Numbered from the stretch's first letter, positions 1-8,307 are shown. The stretch: DNA of 40,301 bases from Actinomycetes bacterium (GCA_021801525.1 JAJYXW010000161.1:1-40301), one strand, 5' to 3'. Translations and numbers: made by a program. Notes: generated by a model not told the origin, from the letters alone.

Positions 1-3000
1 CGTCATGTTCGATGCCTGGTTCGACCCGAAGTCCACCACCGTCGCACCGTCCAGGTTGCTCCCGGTGATGGTGACGACCGTTCCGCCACTCACTGGCCCG
101 CTCGACGGAGAGATGCCGGTCACCACCGGTGTCGAAGGAGTGCTGGGCACAGGCGTCGCATCCACGATTGCCGTGGCAGAGGCCTGAGTCGCACCGTCCG
201 CGGAGTCGGTCATGGTCGTGTTCGTGGTGAGAGACCCGCTCGCAGTTGACGAAACCTTGACGGTAGCGCCGATCGGGGCGAGTTTGGTGCCGGCCGAGAT
301 GGGAAGGGTGCCCTTATAGGTGCAGGTGTCGATGGTGTTTCCCGACGAGAGCACGCAGCCCCAGCCTGTTCCGGTCCCCGCTGCGGAGTAGGTCTCACCG
401 CTAGGCAGCGTCGAGGTAACTGTCGGGTCGTGGTCCGCCGGGCCACCTGAGGAACCGATCGAGGGGCTCACCGTGTCTGTGTAGCTGGTTCCCTCGTATG
501 CGTGGGCGGGCGCGGACTCGGTGACCCCGAGCAGCGGCACGGGTGTCACGTCGACAGATCTCGTGGTGGTGAACGGAGTCGCAAGGTCAGCGCTGTCGGA
601 CATGCGTGTGCTCGTGGTGAGCGTCTTCGTGGTGAGCGACCCGCTCGCCGTTGACGAGACGTCGACGGTCGCGCTGATCGTGCCTAGCGTGGTGCTGGCC
701 GCTATGGGAAGTGAGCCCGAGTACGTGCAGGTGTCGACGGTGTTGCTACTGCTCAGCGCGCAGCTCCAGTGCGTGCCGGTCCCCGCTGCAGAGTAGGTCT
801 CACCGGTTGGGAGCGTCGAGGTGACTGTCGGGGCGTGGTCCGCCGGGCCACCTGAGGAACCGATCGAGGGGCTCACCGTGTCGGTGTAGGTAGAGCCCTG
901 GTAAGCCTGGCTCGGCGCAGACTCGGTGACTGATAGCGCGGGGGGCAACGTCACCTCTACCGTTGCCGACGTAGACACGGTCGTCGCGCCGTCCGCGGAG
1001 TCGGACATGGTCGCCGAGGTGCTGAGCGAGCCGGTCGTGCCAGACGCCACGTCGACGGTCGCGCTGATCGTGCCTAGCGTGGTGCCCGCTGGGATCGGCA
1101 GGGCGGAGGTGACGTAGGTGCAGGTGTCGACGGTGCTCGACGAGTTGAGCGCGCAGTGCCAGTCGGTGCTGGTGCCGGTGCCGGTAGCAGAGAAGGTCTC
1201 ACCGCTCGGCAGGGTCGAGGTGACAACCGGGTCGTTGTTGGCCGGGCCGCCGGAGGAGCCGATCGAAGGATATGCAGCGTAGGTATAGCTGCCACCGGCA
1301 TAAGCCTGGCTCGGCGCGCTGCTGGTGAGCACCAGAAGGGGCGCCGGGGGGCTGTTGGCCGCAGCGTAGTCCGTCGCTGTCGCGCTTATCGAGTCGTTCG
1401 AGCTGATGGAGGCAGAGTCGTCGAGCTCGGTGCCGGTAGTGAGCCCCGAGGCGACAGAGGCGGAAATGGTGATCGGATCGAGCTGGTCCCCTGCCAAGAC
1501 GGGCAGGACGGAGGTGGCATACGAGCAGCTCACAGTCTGGCTCGACACGGTGCAATTCCAGTTGGTGCCCGATGCCCCCGAAGGGGTGACGCCTGTGGGG
1601 AAGGTGTCATTGAAAGTAGGCGGATCCGCCTCGCTGCCCGCTCCCACTGCTAGCGCAGCCGTGGCGGTGTACGTGGCGGTGCCCGTGCCGGTGCTGGGGC
1701 TCGTGAGATTGCCAGACGAGCTGTCGGACAAGGTGAGGCTATATCGCGGCACGGAATCCACCGTCGCGAAGTCGGTGGCGCTCACGGAGGGCGGAGAGGC
1801 ATCAGCCGAGGACAGTTTACCGGTGTCGGGCAGGCCGCCCGCGGCATTGGCGCCGACGGTTGCGGTGATCGCCACAGGGGGCAGGGTGGTCCCCGCTGTG
1901 ATCGGCAGGGCAGAGGTGGCGTAGCTGCAGGTCACGCTCTGCCCACTCACGCTGCAGGTCCAGTTGGTACCTGACGTGCCTGTGCCCGCGGCCGCCGAGG
2001 GAGTGAGGCCCGTCGGGAAGGTGTCGGTGAAGCTCGGTGCATCCGCTTCCTTTGCCCCCGCCGCCGAGACGATCCCCTGCGCTGTGTAAGTGACCGTGCC
2101 TCCCTGCACAAGCGCCCCCGCAGCGTTGTCGGAGAGAGTGAGACCGAGCACCGGGGAGCTCGACGCGGCGCTTGCCGCAACACCAGGGTCGGTGCTCGTT
2201 GCAACGACAGCCCCGTTCTCGAGAACCTGAGCCGTGTCGTCGAGCGCAGTGCCAGAGCTCACCCCCGAGCCGACGGTTGCGGTGATCGCCACAGGGGGCA
2301 GGGTGGTCCCCGCTGTGATCGGCAGGGCAGAGCCGGCGTAGCTGCAGGTCACGCTCTGCCCACTCACGTGGCAGGTCCAGTTGGTACCCGATGCCGCAGT
2401 CGGGGTCACGCCCGTGGGGAACGTGTCTGCGAGCGTCGGTGCCTGACCTTCGGCGGCGCCCGTCGAGGAGATCGACGGGGTGGCGGTGTAGGTGACGCTC
2501 GTGCCATCCACCAGATTGCCCGCAGCGGAATCCGACAGCACCAGACCAAAGTGCGGTGGGTTGGCGATGAGGGGAGCGGCCACGACGTTGCTCACTTCGT
2601 GGATGTCGTTCTCCCCGCCGGTGGATCCGGTCCACCCGAAAGCCAGCTGGTAGGGGATGCCGGTGGCGGGGTTGATCCACGACGAGGGCAGGTAGCCCGC
2701 TGCGTTCGGCAGAGTGCCGCTCACGATCTGGCGAGGGCCACCCAGAGGAGATACCGCTACGACGTAGGAGTAGGCCGGCACGGCGAGGCCGCTCGTCGTG
2801 GTGAACGGCGTGCCGGTCGGGTTGACCGCCACCTCGGCAGGAACCTTGGACTGAGAGCGCGTCGCGCTCAACGAGCCACCGAGGCTGCCGACGAGGCCGC
2901 CGTTGGCAGCGGTGCTCGACAGCAGGCAGTAGCCGGCAGTGCCGCTGCCGGGGCCCCGGATGGTGACCTGGTTGGACACCTGTTTATTGGAGCCGGCCCA

Positions 3001-4680
3001 GGTCGGGTCCTTGCAGCCGCTTCCGTCGTAGGTGGTGTTGGTGTAGTTGCCAAACACGTCGAAGCCGATTCCGAGGTAGCCGTTGGCCAGGCCGTTGCCG
3101 CTTGGGCTTCCGCTCCCACCCGAGTAGCCGAGGTGGCCACCCGGGGGGCCGAGGGTGGATGGAGGCTCGGGTGCTGCGGGGTTCGTCCCCGCTAGGAAGA
3201 ACAGGATGCCGTCCGCGCCTGACCCGGCGTACTGGTAGGTGTCGAATGAGACGTCGAGGCCCTGCGCCGATGGGAGCGTATGGGCATAGGCGACGCCGCC
3301 GTCCTGGTAGTTGACGGCGCTCGTCAGGCGCAAGGTGCCGTTGCCCAGAGTATCGATGGCCGAGCTCGCGCACCCCGGAATGGGAGTCTGGCTCGTGGCG
3401 GAGGAGGCAGTGAGGCAAGCGACGTTGCTGCCCGATATGCCCGATGCCAGCGCGGGTAACGTCCAGTCGGAGGGGACGAGCGGCGCGCTCCCGCTGAATG
3501 GCTCAGGGACGTACGCTATCGGCAAGGCCCTTGTGCCCGTGAGCACGTTGCCGGAGGTGTCCTCCGCGACGCACAGGCTGGTGCTCGGGCACGAGATGGG
3601 ACCGAGGCTGTTACTGCCGTCGACGTTCGTGGTCGCCCACGCGCTCGCGCCGCCGGTCGGGTTCGCGGTGGTGAACACGTCGCCGGCACCGGTCGCGACG
3701 CAGAGGCCGGTGGTCGGGCACGATACCGAGTTCAGGCCGGTCGTGCCCGCCGAGACCGGGGTGACGGTCCAGGCGGTCGCGCCTCCGGTCGGGTTCGTGG
3801 ACGTGAGCACGTTGCCTTCGTCGTCCACCGCGACGCAGAGGGTGGTCGTCGGGCAGGAGATCCGCTCTATGGCGTAGCTCCCGTCGATCGAGACCGGCGA
3901 GCTCCAGGCAGACGCGCCGCCGGTCGGGTTCGTGGAGGTAAGCACGTTGCCGGAGCTGTCCACCGCGACGCAGAGGTTGGTCGCCGGGCACGACACCGAG
4001 TCGATGCCGTTGGTCGCTGACGGGTCGATCGAGACCGGCGAGCTCCACTTGGTGGTGCCCCCGGTCGGGTCAGTGGAGGTGACAACGCCCCCAGTGCCAT
4101 CCACCGCGACGCAGAGGTTCGCCGTCGGGCACGAGATGGAGGTGAGCCCGCCAGAGCTGGAGTCGATCTGCTCGGGCTGGGCAGAGTTGTTCCACGTGGA
4201 CGCGCCGCCGGCCGGGTTGGTTGAGGTGTGCAGATCCCCGTTGGCGTCCACCGCTGCACAGAAGCTGGTGCTCGGGCACGAGATGGAGGTGATGACGTCC
4301 TGGGTGCCAGATGCCTGTATCGAGGCGAGCGCGCTCCACGCGGTGGCGCCTCCGGTCGGGTTGGTGGAGGTGCTGATGTCGCCCAGGTTGTCGCCCACGA
4401 CGCAGAGGTTCTGTGTCGGACACGAAGCTGCGGTGATTATTTGGCCACTAAACGCGTCGACCGGGCTCGCCCAGGTGAAGCCGTCCGCGCCGGACGTCGA
4501 GGCTCCTGCGGGCGGTGCTCCGGCCGCGAGCACGCCGAGCAGACCCGACGCACCCAGAGCGACCGCGAGGAACGCACGTAGCACCGCTGGTGCGGTCCCG
4601 CTACGCCTGGCGCGCCCCGAGAGCTGCTTGCGCCCCCCCTTGGCACGGTCGTCGGCGAGCTCGTTCGGTTCCTTCATCAT
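1..4680 (-). CDS. Large secreted repeat protein with lectin-like, DUF11-like and IPT domains (3' end beyond window)
   Basis: An open frame of 1560 codons runs off the left edge with no stop, so the C-terminus is missing. Two ATG codons (4680, 4677) follow GGAGGG at 4691-4686; a further in-frame ATG at 4695 lies before that SD. Residues about 37-53 are hydrophobic after an Arg/Lys-rich start and end in PAGA, a likely signal peptide. Residues about 78-385 hold seven repeats of the form SCPxxxLCVAVDxxGNVLTSTNPTGG, suggesting a seven-bladed propeller (inference). Residues about 395-690 resemble a bacterial L-type lectin (GGVAYAHTLP, GADGILFFLAG, GYLGIGFDVFGN). About 705-1505 are six DUF11-like repeats (LTLSDSAAG...TDTFPTGVTP...GTNWTC...CSYA...LPITAGTTL). 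An IPT/TIG domain begins near 1518 (VTGISPSSGPVSGGTVVTITG). The likely role is cell-surface adhesion or carbohydrate binding; no anchor is visible in the window. Confidence 0.88.
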   Translation of the reverse strand, partial: MMKEPNELADDRAKGGRKQLSGRARRSGTAPAVLRAFLAVALGASGLLGVLAAGAPPAGASTSGADGFTWASPVDAFSGQIITAASCPTQNLCVVGDNLGDISTSTNPTGGATAWSALASIQASGTQDVITSISCPSTSFCAAVDANGDLHTSTNPAGGASTWNNSAQPEQIDSSSGGLTSISCPTANLCVAVDGTGGVVTSTDPTGGTTKWSSPVSIDPSATNGIDSVSCPATNLCVAVDSSGNVLTSTNPTGGASAWSSPVSIDGSYAIERISCPTTTLCVAVDDEGNVLTSTNPTGGATAWTVTPVSAGTTGLNSVSCPTTGLCVATGAGDVFTTANPTGGASAWATTNVDGSNSLGPISCPSTSLCVAEDTSGNVLTGTRALPIAYVPEPFSGSAPLVPSDWTLPALASGISGSNVACLTASSATSQTPIPGCASSAIDTLGNGTLRLTSAVNYQDGGVAYAHTLPSAQGLDVSFDTYQYAGSGADGILFFLAGTNPAAPEPPSTLGPPGGHLGYSGGSGSPSGNGLANGYLGIGFDVFGNYTNTTYDGSGCKDPTWAGSNKQVSNQVTIRGPGSGTAGYCLLSSTAANGGLVGSLGGSLSATRSQSKVPAEVAVNPTGTPFTTTSGLAVPAYSYVVAVSPLGGPRQIVSGTLPNAAGYLPSSWINPATGIPYQLAFGWTGSTGGENDIHEVSNVVAAPLIANPPHFGLVLSDSAAGNLVDGTSVTYTATPSISSTGAAEGQAPTLADTFPTGVTPTAASGTNWTCHVSGQSVTCSYAGSALPITAGTTLPPVAITATVGSGVSSGTALDDTAQVLENGAVVATSTDPGVAASAASSSPVLGLTLSDNAAGALVQGGTVTYTAQGIVSAAGAKEADAPSFTDTFPTGLTPSAAAGTGTSGTNWTCSVSGQSVTCSYATSALPITAGTTLPPVAITATVGANAAGGLPDTGKLSSADASPPSVSATDFATVDSVPRYSLTLSDSSSGNLTSPSTGTGTATYTATAALAVGAGSEADPPTFNDTFPTGVTPSGASGTNWNCTVSSQTVSCSYATSVLPVLAGDQLDPITISASVASGLTTGTELDDSASISSNDSISATATDYAAANSPPAPLLVLTSSAPSQAYAGGSYTYAAYPSIGSSGGPANNDPVVTSTLPSGETFSATGTGTSTDWHCALNSSSTVDTCTYVTSALPIPAGTTLGTISATVDVASGTTGSLSTSATMSDSADGATTVSTSATVEVTLPPALSVTESAPSQAYQGSTYTDTVSPSIGSSGGPADHAPTVTSTLPTGETYSAAGTGTHWSCALSSSNTVDTCTYSGSLPIAASTTLGTISATVDVSSTASGSLTTKTLTTSTRMSDSADLATPFTTTRSVDVTPVPLLGVTESAPAHAYEGTSYTDTVSPSIGSSGGPADHDPTVTSTLPSGETYSAAGTGTGWGCVLSSGNTIDTCTYKGTLPISAGTKLAPIGATVKVSSTASGSLTTNTTMTDSADGATQASATAIVDATPVPSTPSTPVVTGISPSSGPVSGGTVVTITGSNLDGATVVDFGSNQASNMT
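165..2560 (-). repeat. Six tandem DUF11-like coding repeats
   Basis: Six units of about 110-135 codons start near 2558, 2155, 1750, 1345, 950 and 535. The first three open with (F/L/Y)xLxLSDxxxGxL, the last three with L(V/S/G)(L/V)TxSAPxxAY. They share TFPTGVTP or TLPSGETYSA, a W-x-C motif and LPI.AGT.L. The two subgroups suggest two rounds of expansion. Several stretches are nearly identical between copies at the DNA level, so assembly collapse or copy variation is possible. Confidence 0.75.
3520..4445 (-). repeat. Seven coding repeats of about 43-50 codons (SCP...LCVAVD...STNPTGG)
   Basis: Seven successive units in the surface protein each carry SCP, a second Cys in LCVA or FCAA, an acidic D, and a closing TNPTGGxxxW. 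The seventh lacks the closing part. The two cysteines per unit are spaced alike in every copy and could form one disulfide per blade. The count of seven and the W-rich ends fit a beta-propeller, but the fold is an inference. Confidence 0.8.
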
Positions 4681-4791
4681 CTCGTCCCTCCGCATGCTCT
4701 CGTTATGCACTCCATATGGCGCTCGACAGCGGCCTGACTGCCTAACCCCAGCTGCCAGTCTGAAGCCGCCTCGCGACTGCCGGCCGACAGT

Positions 4792-4823
4792 AGTTCATTC
4801 GCGCCGCAGTTCATTCGCGCCGC
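4792..4823. repeat. 16-nt tandem duplication
   Basis: Two exact adjacent copies of AGTTCATTCGCGCCGC (4792-4807 and 4808-4823) lie in the non-coding region upstream of the surface protein. Confidence 0.9.
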
Positions 4824-4860
4824 GGCTAGGTGTCTCCCGATGATCGACGCTCAGCGTTAG

Positions 4861-4893
4861 CAGACCGTTAGCAGACCGTCAGCAGACCGTCAG
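4861..4893. repeat. Three tandem 11-nt repeats
   Basis: CAGACCGTTAG is followed by two copies of CAGACCGTCAG, with partial units on both sides. The array is non-coding. An 11-nt period matches one DNA helical turn, so repeated protein-binding sites on one face are possible; this is speculative. Confidence 0.85.
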
Positions 4894-5056
4894 CAGGGTG
4901 TGAGCCTCGTCGCGGAACCATGCCGGGTGCAGGGCGCGCGGGATCGCAGGTGCCGCCTGGGGCACGGGACGATGCGAGCGAGTGATACACCCGGGTGAGA
5001 TCCTGGCCGGCAAAGAACAGACCAGAACGAACCCGAGCGAACGAAGGAGCCGGACA

Positions 5057-5257
5057 ATGGGGCAGACGTTGACCATCGACTGCGACACCTGCGCGAACGA
5101 TCGAACCGAGGTATGCGACCAGTGCGTGGTCAGCTTCATCCTCGGGCCGAGAGCCGACCGTGCATTGGTCGTCGATGTCGCAGAGGCGCGCGAAGTTCGG
5201 AGGCTGGCCCGAGCAGGGCTCGTACCACCGCTGCGCCACGCGTCCAGGGCAGTTTGA
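5057..5257 (+). CDS. Small conserved-type protein with two CxxC pairs
   Basis: This is a 66-residue protein. ATG 5057 is preceded by GGAG with good spacing, which makes it preferable to the in-frame ATG 75 nt upstream. Residues C9, C12, C20 and C23 form two CxxC pairs in a compact N-terminal half (IDCDTC...VCDQC), as expected for a zinc or iron site. The second half is a short beta/alpha stretch ending in ARAGLVPPLRH. I recall similar small proteins in actinobacteria without an assigned function; that is memory, not a search. It is convergent with the WhiB gene downstream. Confidence 0.7.
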   Translation: MGQTLTIDCDTCANDRTEVCDQCVVSFILGPRADRALVVDVAEAREVRRLARAGLVPPLRHASRAV

Positions 5258-5286
5258 TCGGCGGTAGCGCACTCCTCTAGAGCCAG

Positions 5287-5303
5287 CCGCCTCCCTCAGG
5301 CGG
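5287..5303. terminator. Possible bidirectional stem-loop between convergent genes
   Basis: CCGCCT and AGGCGG form a perfect 6-bp stem with a 5-nt loop (CCCTC). It lies between the small CxxC gene (+) and the WhiB gene (-) and overlaps the WhiB stop codon. There is no T-tract, so termination is only suggested. Confidence 0.35.
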
Positions 5304-5538
5304 ACTTGCGGCGCTGGCGGTGGATCCGCCTACGCTCGCGCTCGGTTGTGCCACCCCAAATGCCCTCGCGCTCGCGATTCGCCAGCGCGTGCTCGAGGCA
5401 AGCCTCACGTACCGGGCAGACCGCGCAAATCGCCTTCGCCGCATCCGCGTCGTCGTCCGACGCAGGGTAGAAGACCTCGGGGTCGATGCCTCGGCAAGCT
5501 GCGCGCTTGCGCCATACGGCATTCGTCGGGGCGGTCAT
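5296..5538 (-). CDS. WhiB-family Fe-S transcriptional regulator
   Basis: The protein has 80 residues, the normal length for the family. The four Cys ligands of the 4Fe-4S cluster are C15, C38, C41 and C47 (Cx22CxxCx5C). The turn motif GIWGG is at 59-63, followed by a basic tail RERRRIHRQRRK that should touch DNA. WhiB proteins act with the principal sigma factor in actinobacteria and sense redox or NO. ATG 5538 follows GAGGAAG about 11 nt upstream. The paralogue class cannot be decided from sequence alone. The gene is probably monocistronic. Confidence 0.95.
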   Translation of the reverse strand: MTAPTNAVWRKRAACRGIDPEVFYPASDDDADAAKAICAVCPVREACLEHALANREREGIWGGTTERERRRIHRQRRKSA

Positions 5539-5930
5539 CGGAACGTCACTTCCTCGTCTCTGCTCGCGTATCTCACGCGATCTCGTGTATATAGGGGTGG
5601 TTGAGGTACTTCTCCTGGCTCTTTACTCCGCCCAGTCGCCACGGATCACCGGGAGGAGATCCCCGCTCCCCAGGCAAAACGGCGGAACATCCAGTATGGA
5701 CCACCAGGACGGCCGTTGTCCACATCATCCTGGCGATTCCCTGGGCGTCCCGGTGGTTTCCCGGTTCAGCCCAATGTACCCCCTGCTCGGGCACTAACCC
5801 CGTTGCACGCGGCCACCGGCGCTATCGCCAACCACATCGGAGGCTGCCTGTCCTGCCGCTGACCCGGTCCGACGCGCTCGGCTGCTGACGGATGGCCGTG
5901 CGTATACCAGTATGTGTTACTCTCGTATGT
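5539..5930. promoter_or_regulatory. Divergent non-coding region between the WhiB gene and the RHH/PIN pair
   Basis: This stretch of 392 bases has no credible gene. On the minus strand TATATAC near 5592-5586 could be the WhiB -10 element. On the plus strand, just before the antitoxin, 5901-5932 is rich in the repeated word GTAT (GTATACC, GTATGTG, GTATGTATG). That may be the autoregulatory operator of the toxin-antitoxin pair. The middle (5640-5880) shows only weak inverted repeats. Confidence 0.4.
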
Positions 5931-6179
5931 ATGGCTCGAGTTGATCGCTTTTCCGTGACGATGCCGCCGGAGATTGGTGCCGCGGTCCGGGATGCGGCAA
6001 CCCAGCAGGGGACGAGCGTCTCCAGCTGGCTGACCGCAGCAGCCTCGCAGCGCTTGCGGAACGAGCTGCTCGGGGCCGCCCTGGACGCCTGGGAGGCCGA
6101 AAATGGCCCCTTCAGCAGCGAAGAGCTCGACGCTGCTGCAGCGGCCCTTGGTGCGAGGCGGCGACGCGGAGCGGCATGA
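5931..6179 (+). CDS. Ribbon-helix-helix type antitoxin of a PIN toxin pair
   Basis: The protein has 82 residues from ATG 5931. A start at 5892 would add 13 residues of no recognisable type. The N-terminus (RFSVTMPPEIGAAVRDAA, then a second helix with SVSSWLTAAASQ) has the short strand plus two-helix pattern of ribbon-helix-helix antitoxins. The C-terminal half (FSSEELDAAAAAL) should wrap the toxin. There is no SD before 5931, so a leaderless transcript is possible. Its stop overlaps the toxin start (ATGA, 6176-6179). It should repress its own promoter and neutralise the PIN ribonuclease. Confidence 0.8.
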   Translation: MARVDRFSVTMPPEIGAAVRDAATQQGTSVSSWLTAAASQRLRNELLGAALDAWEAENGPFSSEELDAAAAALGARRRRGAA

Positions 6180-6553
6180 CCGCGGTTCTTGATGCAGGCG
6201 CCCTCATCGCCATCGACAAGCGCGACCGGAAGGTTGGAGCGATGCTACGACTCCTCCAACGCGATGGGGTACCTGTGCGAACGAGTGCAGCAGCAGTGGC
6301 GCAGGCTTGGCGCAGCGGACACCGACAGGCCAACTTGGCGCGGGTTCTGCGTGGCCTGGACGTCGCTGCAATCGATGAGACAGCGGGAAAGCGGGTCGGC
6401 GAGCTCTTGGGCGCAAATGGAACCAACGACCTTGCGGACGCTCACGTAGCGCTACTCATCGAGCCCGGGGGAAGCGTTATCACGAGCGACAAGCCGGATA
6501 TCGAAGCTCTGCTCCGGACCCGTGGGGTGGAAGCGACCATCCTTCGTGTGTAG
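6176..6553 (+). CDS. PIN-domain ribonuclease toxin (VapC-like)
   Basis: This is a 125-residue PIN protein coupled to the upstream antitoxin by ATGA. Acidic metal-site residues are D6 (VLDAGAL), D85 and D88 (NDLADAH) and D105 (ITSDKPDI). The position usually held by the second acidic residue (helix 2) is Q43 in AVAQAWR. My recollection is that this QxW form is common in one actinobacterial PIN subfamily, so it need not mean inactivity. Members of the family cut tRNA or rRNA when freed from the antitoxin. The target here is unknown. Confidence 0.85.
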   Translation: MTAVLDAGALIAIDKRDRKVGAMLRLLQRDGVPVRTSAAAVAQAWRSGHRQANLARVLRGLDVAAIDETAGKRVGELLGANGTNDLADAHVALLIEPGGSVITSDKPDIEALLRTRGVEATILRV

Positions 6554-6759
6554 CTGCAGTCGCGTGCGGAGATGACCTCTGGTCGTCCGGGAGCTGGATG
6601 TGCTCTCCATCCAGTTTGCCCGGGTTCGAATAGCCACGACTGAGCGCCTGCCCGGCGGCACTGGCCGTGACCAGCGCCGACGGTTCGCAGCAAGCGAGTG
6701 AGCCCCACAGGCTGTGGTGGTGACGTCGCAGCGCTCATCAAGGCGAGCAGGCCGGAACC

Positions 6760-7070
6760 TTGAACCTGTGGTTCCTCGACGCCAGTATTCTGCTGGCGAG
6801 CGAAGATCCGGACGACGAGAACCATGAGGACTCCCGCCGGCTCCTCGTCGGCAGCGACCCCCTGGCTACCCTCGATCTGGCCTTCTACCCAACTGCGCCG
6901 GAGTGCCCCGTCCGTAAGGGCGGGCCTCGGGGGGACAGCATACGAACCGTGGCCGATGCGTCTTGCTCGATCTCACGCTGCACCTCGAGCCTCGGGGCTG
7001 ATCCGAACGAGTTCGTGTTCCACGACGCCAGCAGTCGGTTTCGAGTATCTGGCAGCGTCGGCCTGAGGAC
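6760..7070 (+). pseudogene. Decayed PIN-domain toxin gene
   Basis: The first 40 residues from TTG 6760 read as a normal PIN N-terminus (LWFLDASILLASEDPDDENHEDSRRLL, then DPLATLDLAFY). After about 6890 the similarity is lost in this frame and no conserved DAxxxA or SxD segment can be followed, which indicates one or more indels. The start TTG overlaps the stop TGA of a short open frame (6671-6763, ending AALIKASRPEP). This is the kind of coupling expected for a lost antitoxin partner, but that partner is not recognisable. The remnant sits between two intact toxin-antitoxin pairs. Confidence 0.6.
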
Positions 7071-7307
7071 TCAGGCAGCGACGGTCACCGCCAGCAACTG
7101 CGGTTGACCGATCTCCTCGGGCACGGGCACGCCGTCCGCTCTCAGGCCCGCGATGTGAACCTCGATGGCCTCGACGGCTCGCTCCTGGCACTGCTCGACC
7201 GTCGCTGCCCGGGTGAAGCATCCCGGCAGGGCGGGCACCGTCACGAAGAAGCCCCCGCCCTCTTCCGGCTCCACCACGATCGTGTACGTGCGCATCGAAG
7301 GCATCAT
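7071..7307 (-). CDS. hicB: HicB-family antitoxin
   Basis: The protein has 78 residues (74 if the third in-frame ATG is used). It shows the HicB/UPF0150 fold signature: YTIVVEPEEGGGFFVTVPALPGCFT, then a helix with CQERAVEAIEVHI. No C-terminal DNA-binding domain is present, which makes this the short form. It starts one base after the hicA stop and should be translated from the same message. It should bind and mask the HicA toxin. Confidence 0.88.
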   Translation of the reverse strand: MMPSMRTYTIVVEPEEGGGFFVTVPALPGCFTRAATVEQCQERAVEAIEVHIAGLRADGVPVPEEIGQPQLLAVTVAA

Positions 7308-7308
7308 C

Positions 7309-7536
7309 TCACAGAACAGAGCGCAACTGCTCCACCGTAACGCCGGCCTGAGTGAGGATGGACCCCAGCAGCCCAGGACCGATCGTCTCGCCCGAATGGA
7401 CCGGCACCGTCACGCGGCCCGCACGTTCGGGATGCTTCATCTGGACATGCGAGCCACGTTGCACGACAGGCACCCACCCCAGGCTCCCGAGGGCGCGAAC
7501 GAGTGTGCGACCCGTGACCCGAGGCAGCGGTGGCAT
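7309..7536 (-). CDS. hicA: HicA-family mRNA interferase toxin
   Basis: The protein has 75 residues and a double-stranded-RNA-binding-like fold. The conserved motif is RGSHVQM, in which the His is the catalytic residue of HicA toxins. It is followed by TVPVHSGETIGPGLLGSILTQAGV, the typical HicA C-terminal pattern. hicA precedes hicB, the usual order. The toxin cuts mRNA and tmRNA in ribosome-dependent stress in studied cases. The preceding 144 bases (7537-7680) hold the likely promoter; two CGTAC(C/G)GTG words there may be operator elements. Confidence 0.88.
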   Translation of the reverse strand: MPPLPRVTGRTLVRALGSLGWVPVVQRGSHVQMKHPERAGRVTVPVHSGETIGPGLLGSILTQAGVTVEQLRSVL

Positions 7537-7680
7537 CGACCATCACCGTACGCGAAGGCTGCGACAGCACACGGTACGCCTAGAGCGACAAGACGCGGTG
7601 AGAGCCGGCTTCCGACGAAGCCGGCAGCCGACCGGGCACTCGAACGAAACAGTTACGAGGTACAGCTCACGAGCCTCGGA

Positions 7681-8307
7681 TCAGGGAAGCAAGTCGCGCA
7701 TGAGCTCGGCCCTCACCTCGTCGCCCAGCGGAACCTCGTAGGCGTAGCCAGCGAGATCTATGCCGAGCGAAACCGGGCCTGGCCCGAACGAAGCCACGCG
7801 GTCATCATCCAGGCGGAAGCGTACGTAATGGACCGCCGCGGTGACATCCTCCCGGGTGAGCTGCTCGGCATGGGTCTCCTCTACCTCGCAATGGACCACA
7901 ACTGCGCCGATCCGGAGGTACGCAGCCCGCTCTATGCCCACGAGACGAGGAAGCCATCCTCGCAGCTCGGCTTCGCTCGTAAGCTCCACGAGCAATGTCG
8001 CAGAGAGCTCGCCCGGAGCCGGGATCAGGGGATTGTACGCTCGAAGCTCCCCCAGGACTTGCTCGTCGCTTATCATTCGCTCGGCGCGGACCATTTCCTG
8101 TACCTGGAACCTGACTGTGTCCCGGTTCTCGAACACGAAAGACACCAGGGGGCCAACCGCCACCCTGCGATGCCGCTTCAGTTCGATGATCCGGCGGCGG
8201 AAGGCCTCACGCTCTCGCTCGTAGGCACGCAGGTCGACCACGTCGTCGAGGGTGAGCTCGCGGCCACCCGCTGCGCCGACGAATGGGCCACCCGCTGCAC
8301 CGGTCAT
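7681..8307 (-). CDS. DUF3501 family protein
   Basis: The protein has 208 residues and no signal peptide. Recognised features are the opening LTLDDVVDLRAYEREREAFRRRII, then VSFVFENRDTVRFQVQEMVRAE and the long RFRLDDDRVASFGPGPVSLGID stretch. This family is known to lie next to rubrerythrin and a GlpC-like Fe-S protein, exactly as here, but its reaction is not established. The ATG overlaps the stop of the upstream Fe-S gene (ATGA, 8304-8307), so the two are translated together. A role in peroxide or iron stress follows from the operon only. Confidence 0.85.
   Translation of the reverse strand: MTGAAGGPFVGAAGGRELTLDDVVDLRAYEREREAFRRRIIELKRHRRVAVGPLVSFVFENRDTVRFQVQEMVRAERMISDEQVLGELRAYNPLIPAPGELSATLLVELTSEAELRGWLPRLVGIERAAYLRIGAVVVHCEVEETHAEQLTREDVTAAVHYVRFRLDDDRVASFGPGPVSLGIDLAGYAYEVPLGDEVRAELMRDLLP

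Larger units (their letters stand above)
4681..5056. promoter_or_regulatory. Non-coding divergent region between the surface protein and a small CxxC protein
   Basis: No convincing gene is seen here. The stretch must hold the promoters of the two divergent genes, but no clear -10/-35 pair stands out. It contains a 16-nt tandem duplication, an 11-nt triple repeat and a perfect 10-bp palindrome CACCCGGGTG near 4987-4996 that could be an operator. Confidence 0.45.

Noticed and set aside
165..4445. Possible frameshift in the repetitive surface-protein gene
   Set aside because: The frame from ATG 4680 to base 1 is continuous, and domain motifs in every part are in the same frame.
6594..6631. tRNA-like pattern: 7-bp stem with 7-nt loop (CTGGATG/CATCCAG) followed by GGTTCGAAT
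   Set aside because: The loop lacks U33, the would-be T-stem does not pair (CCGG against TAGC), and no acceptor or D arm is found. At most it is a chance hairpin or a very decayed fragment.
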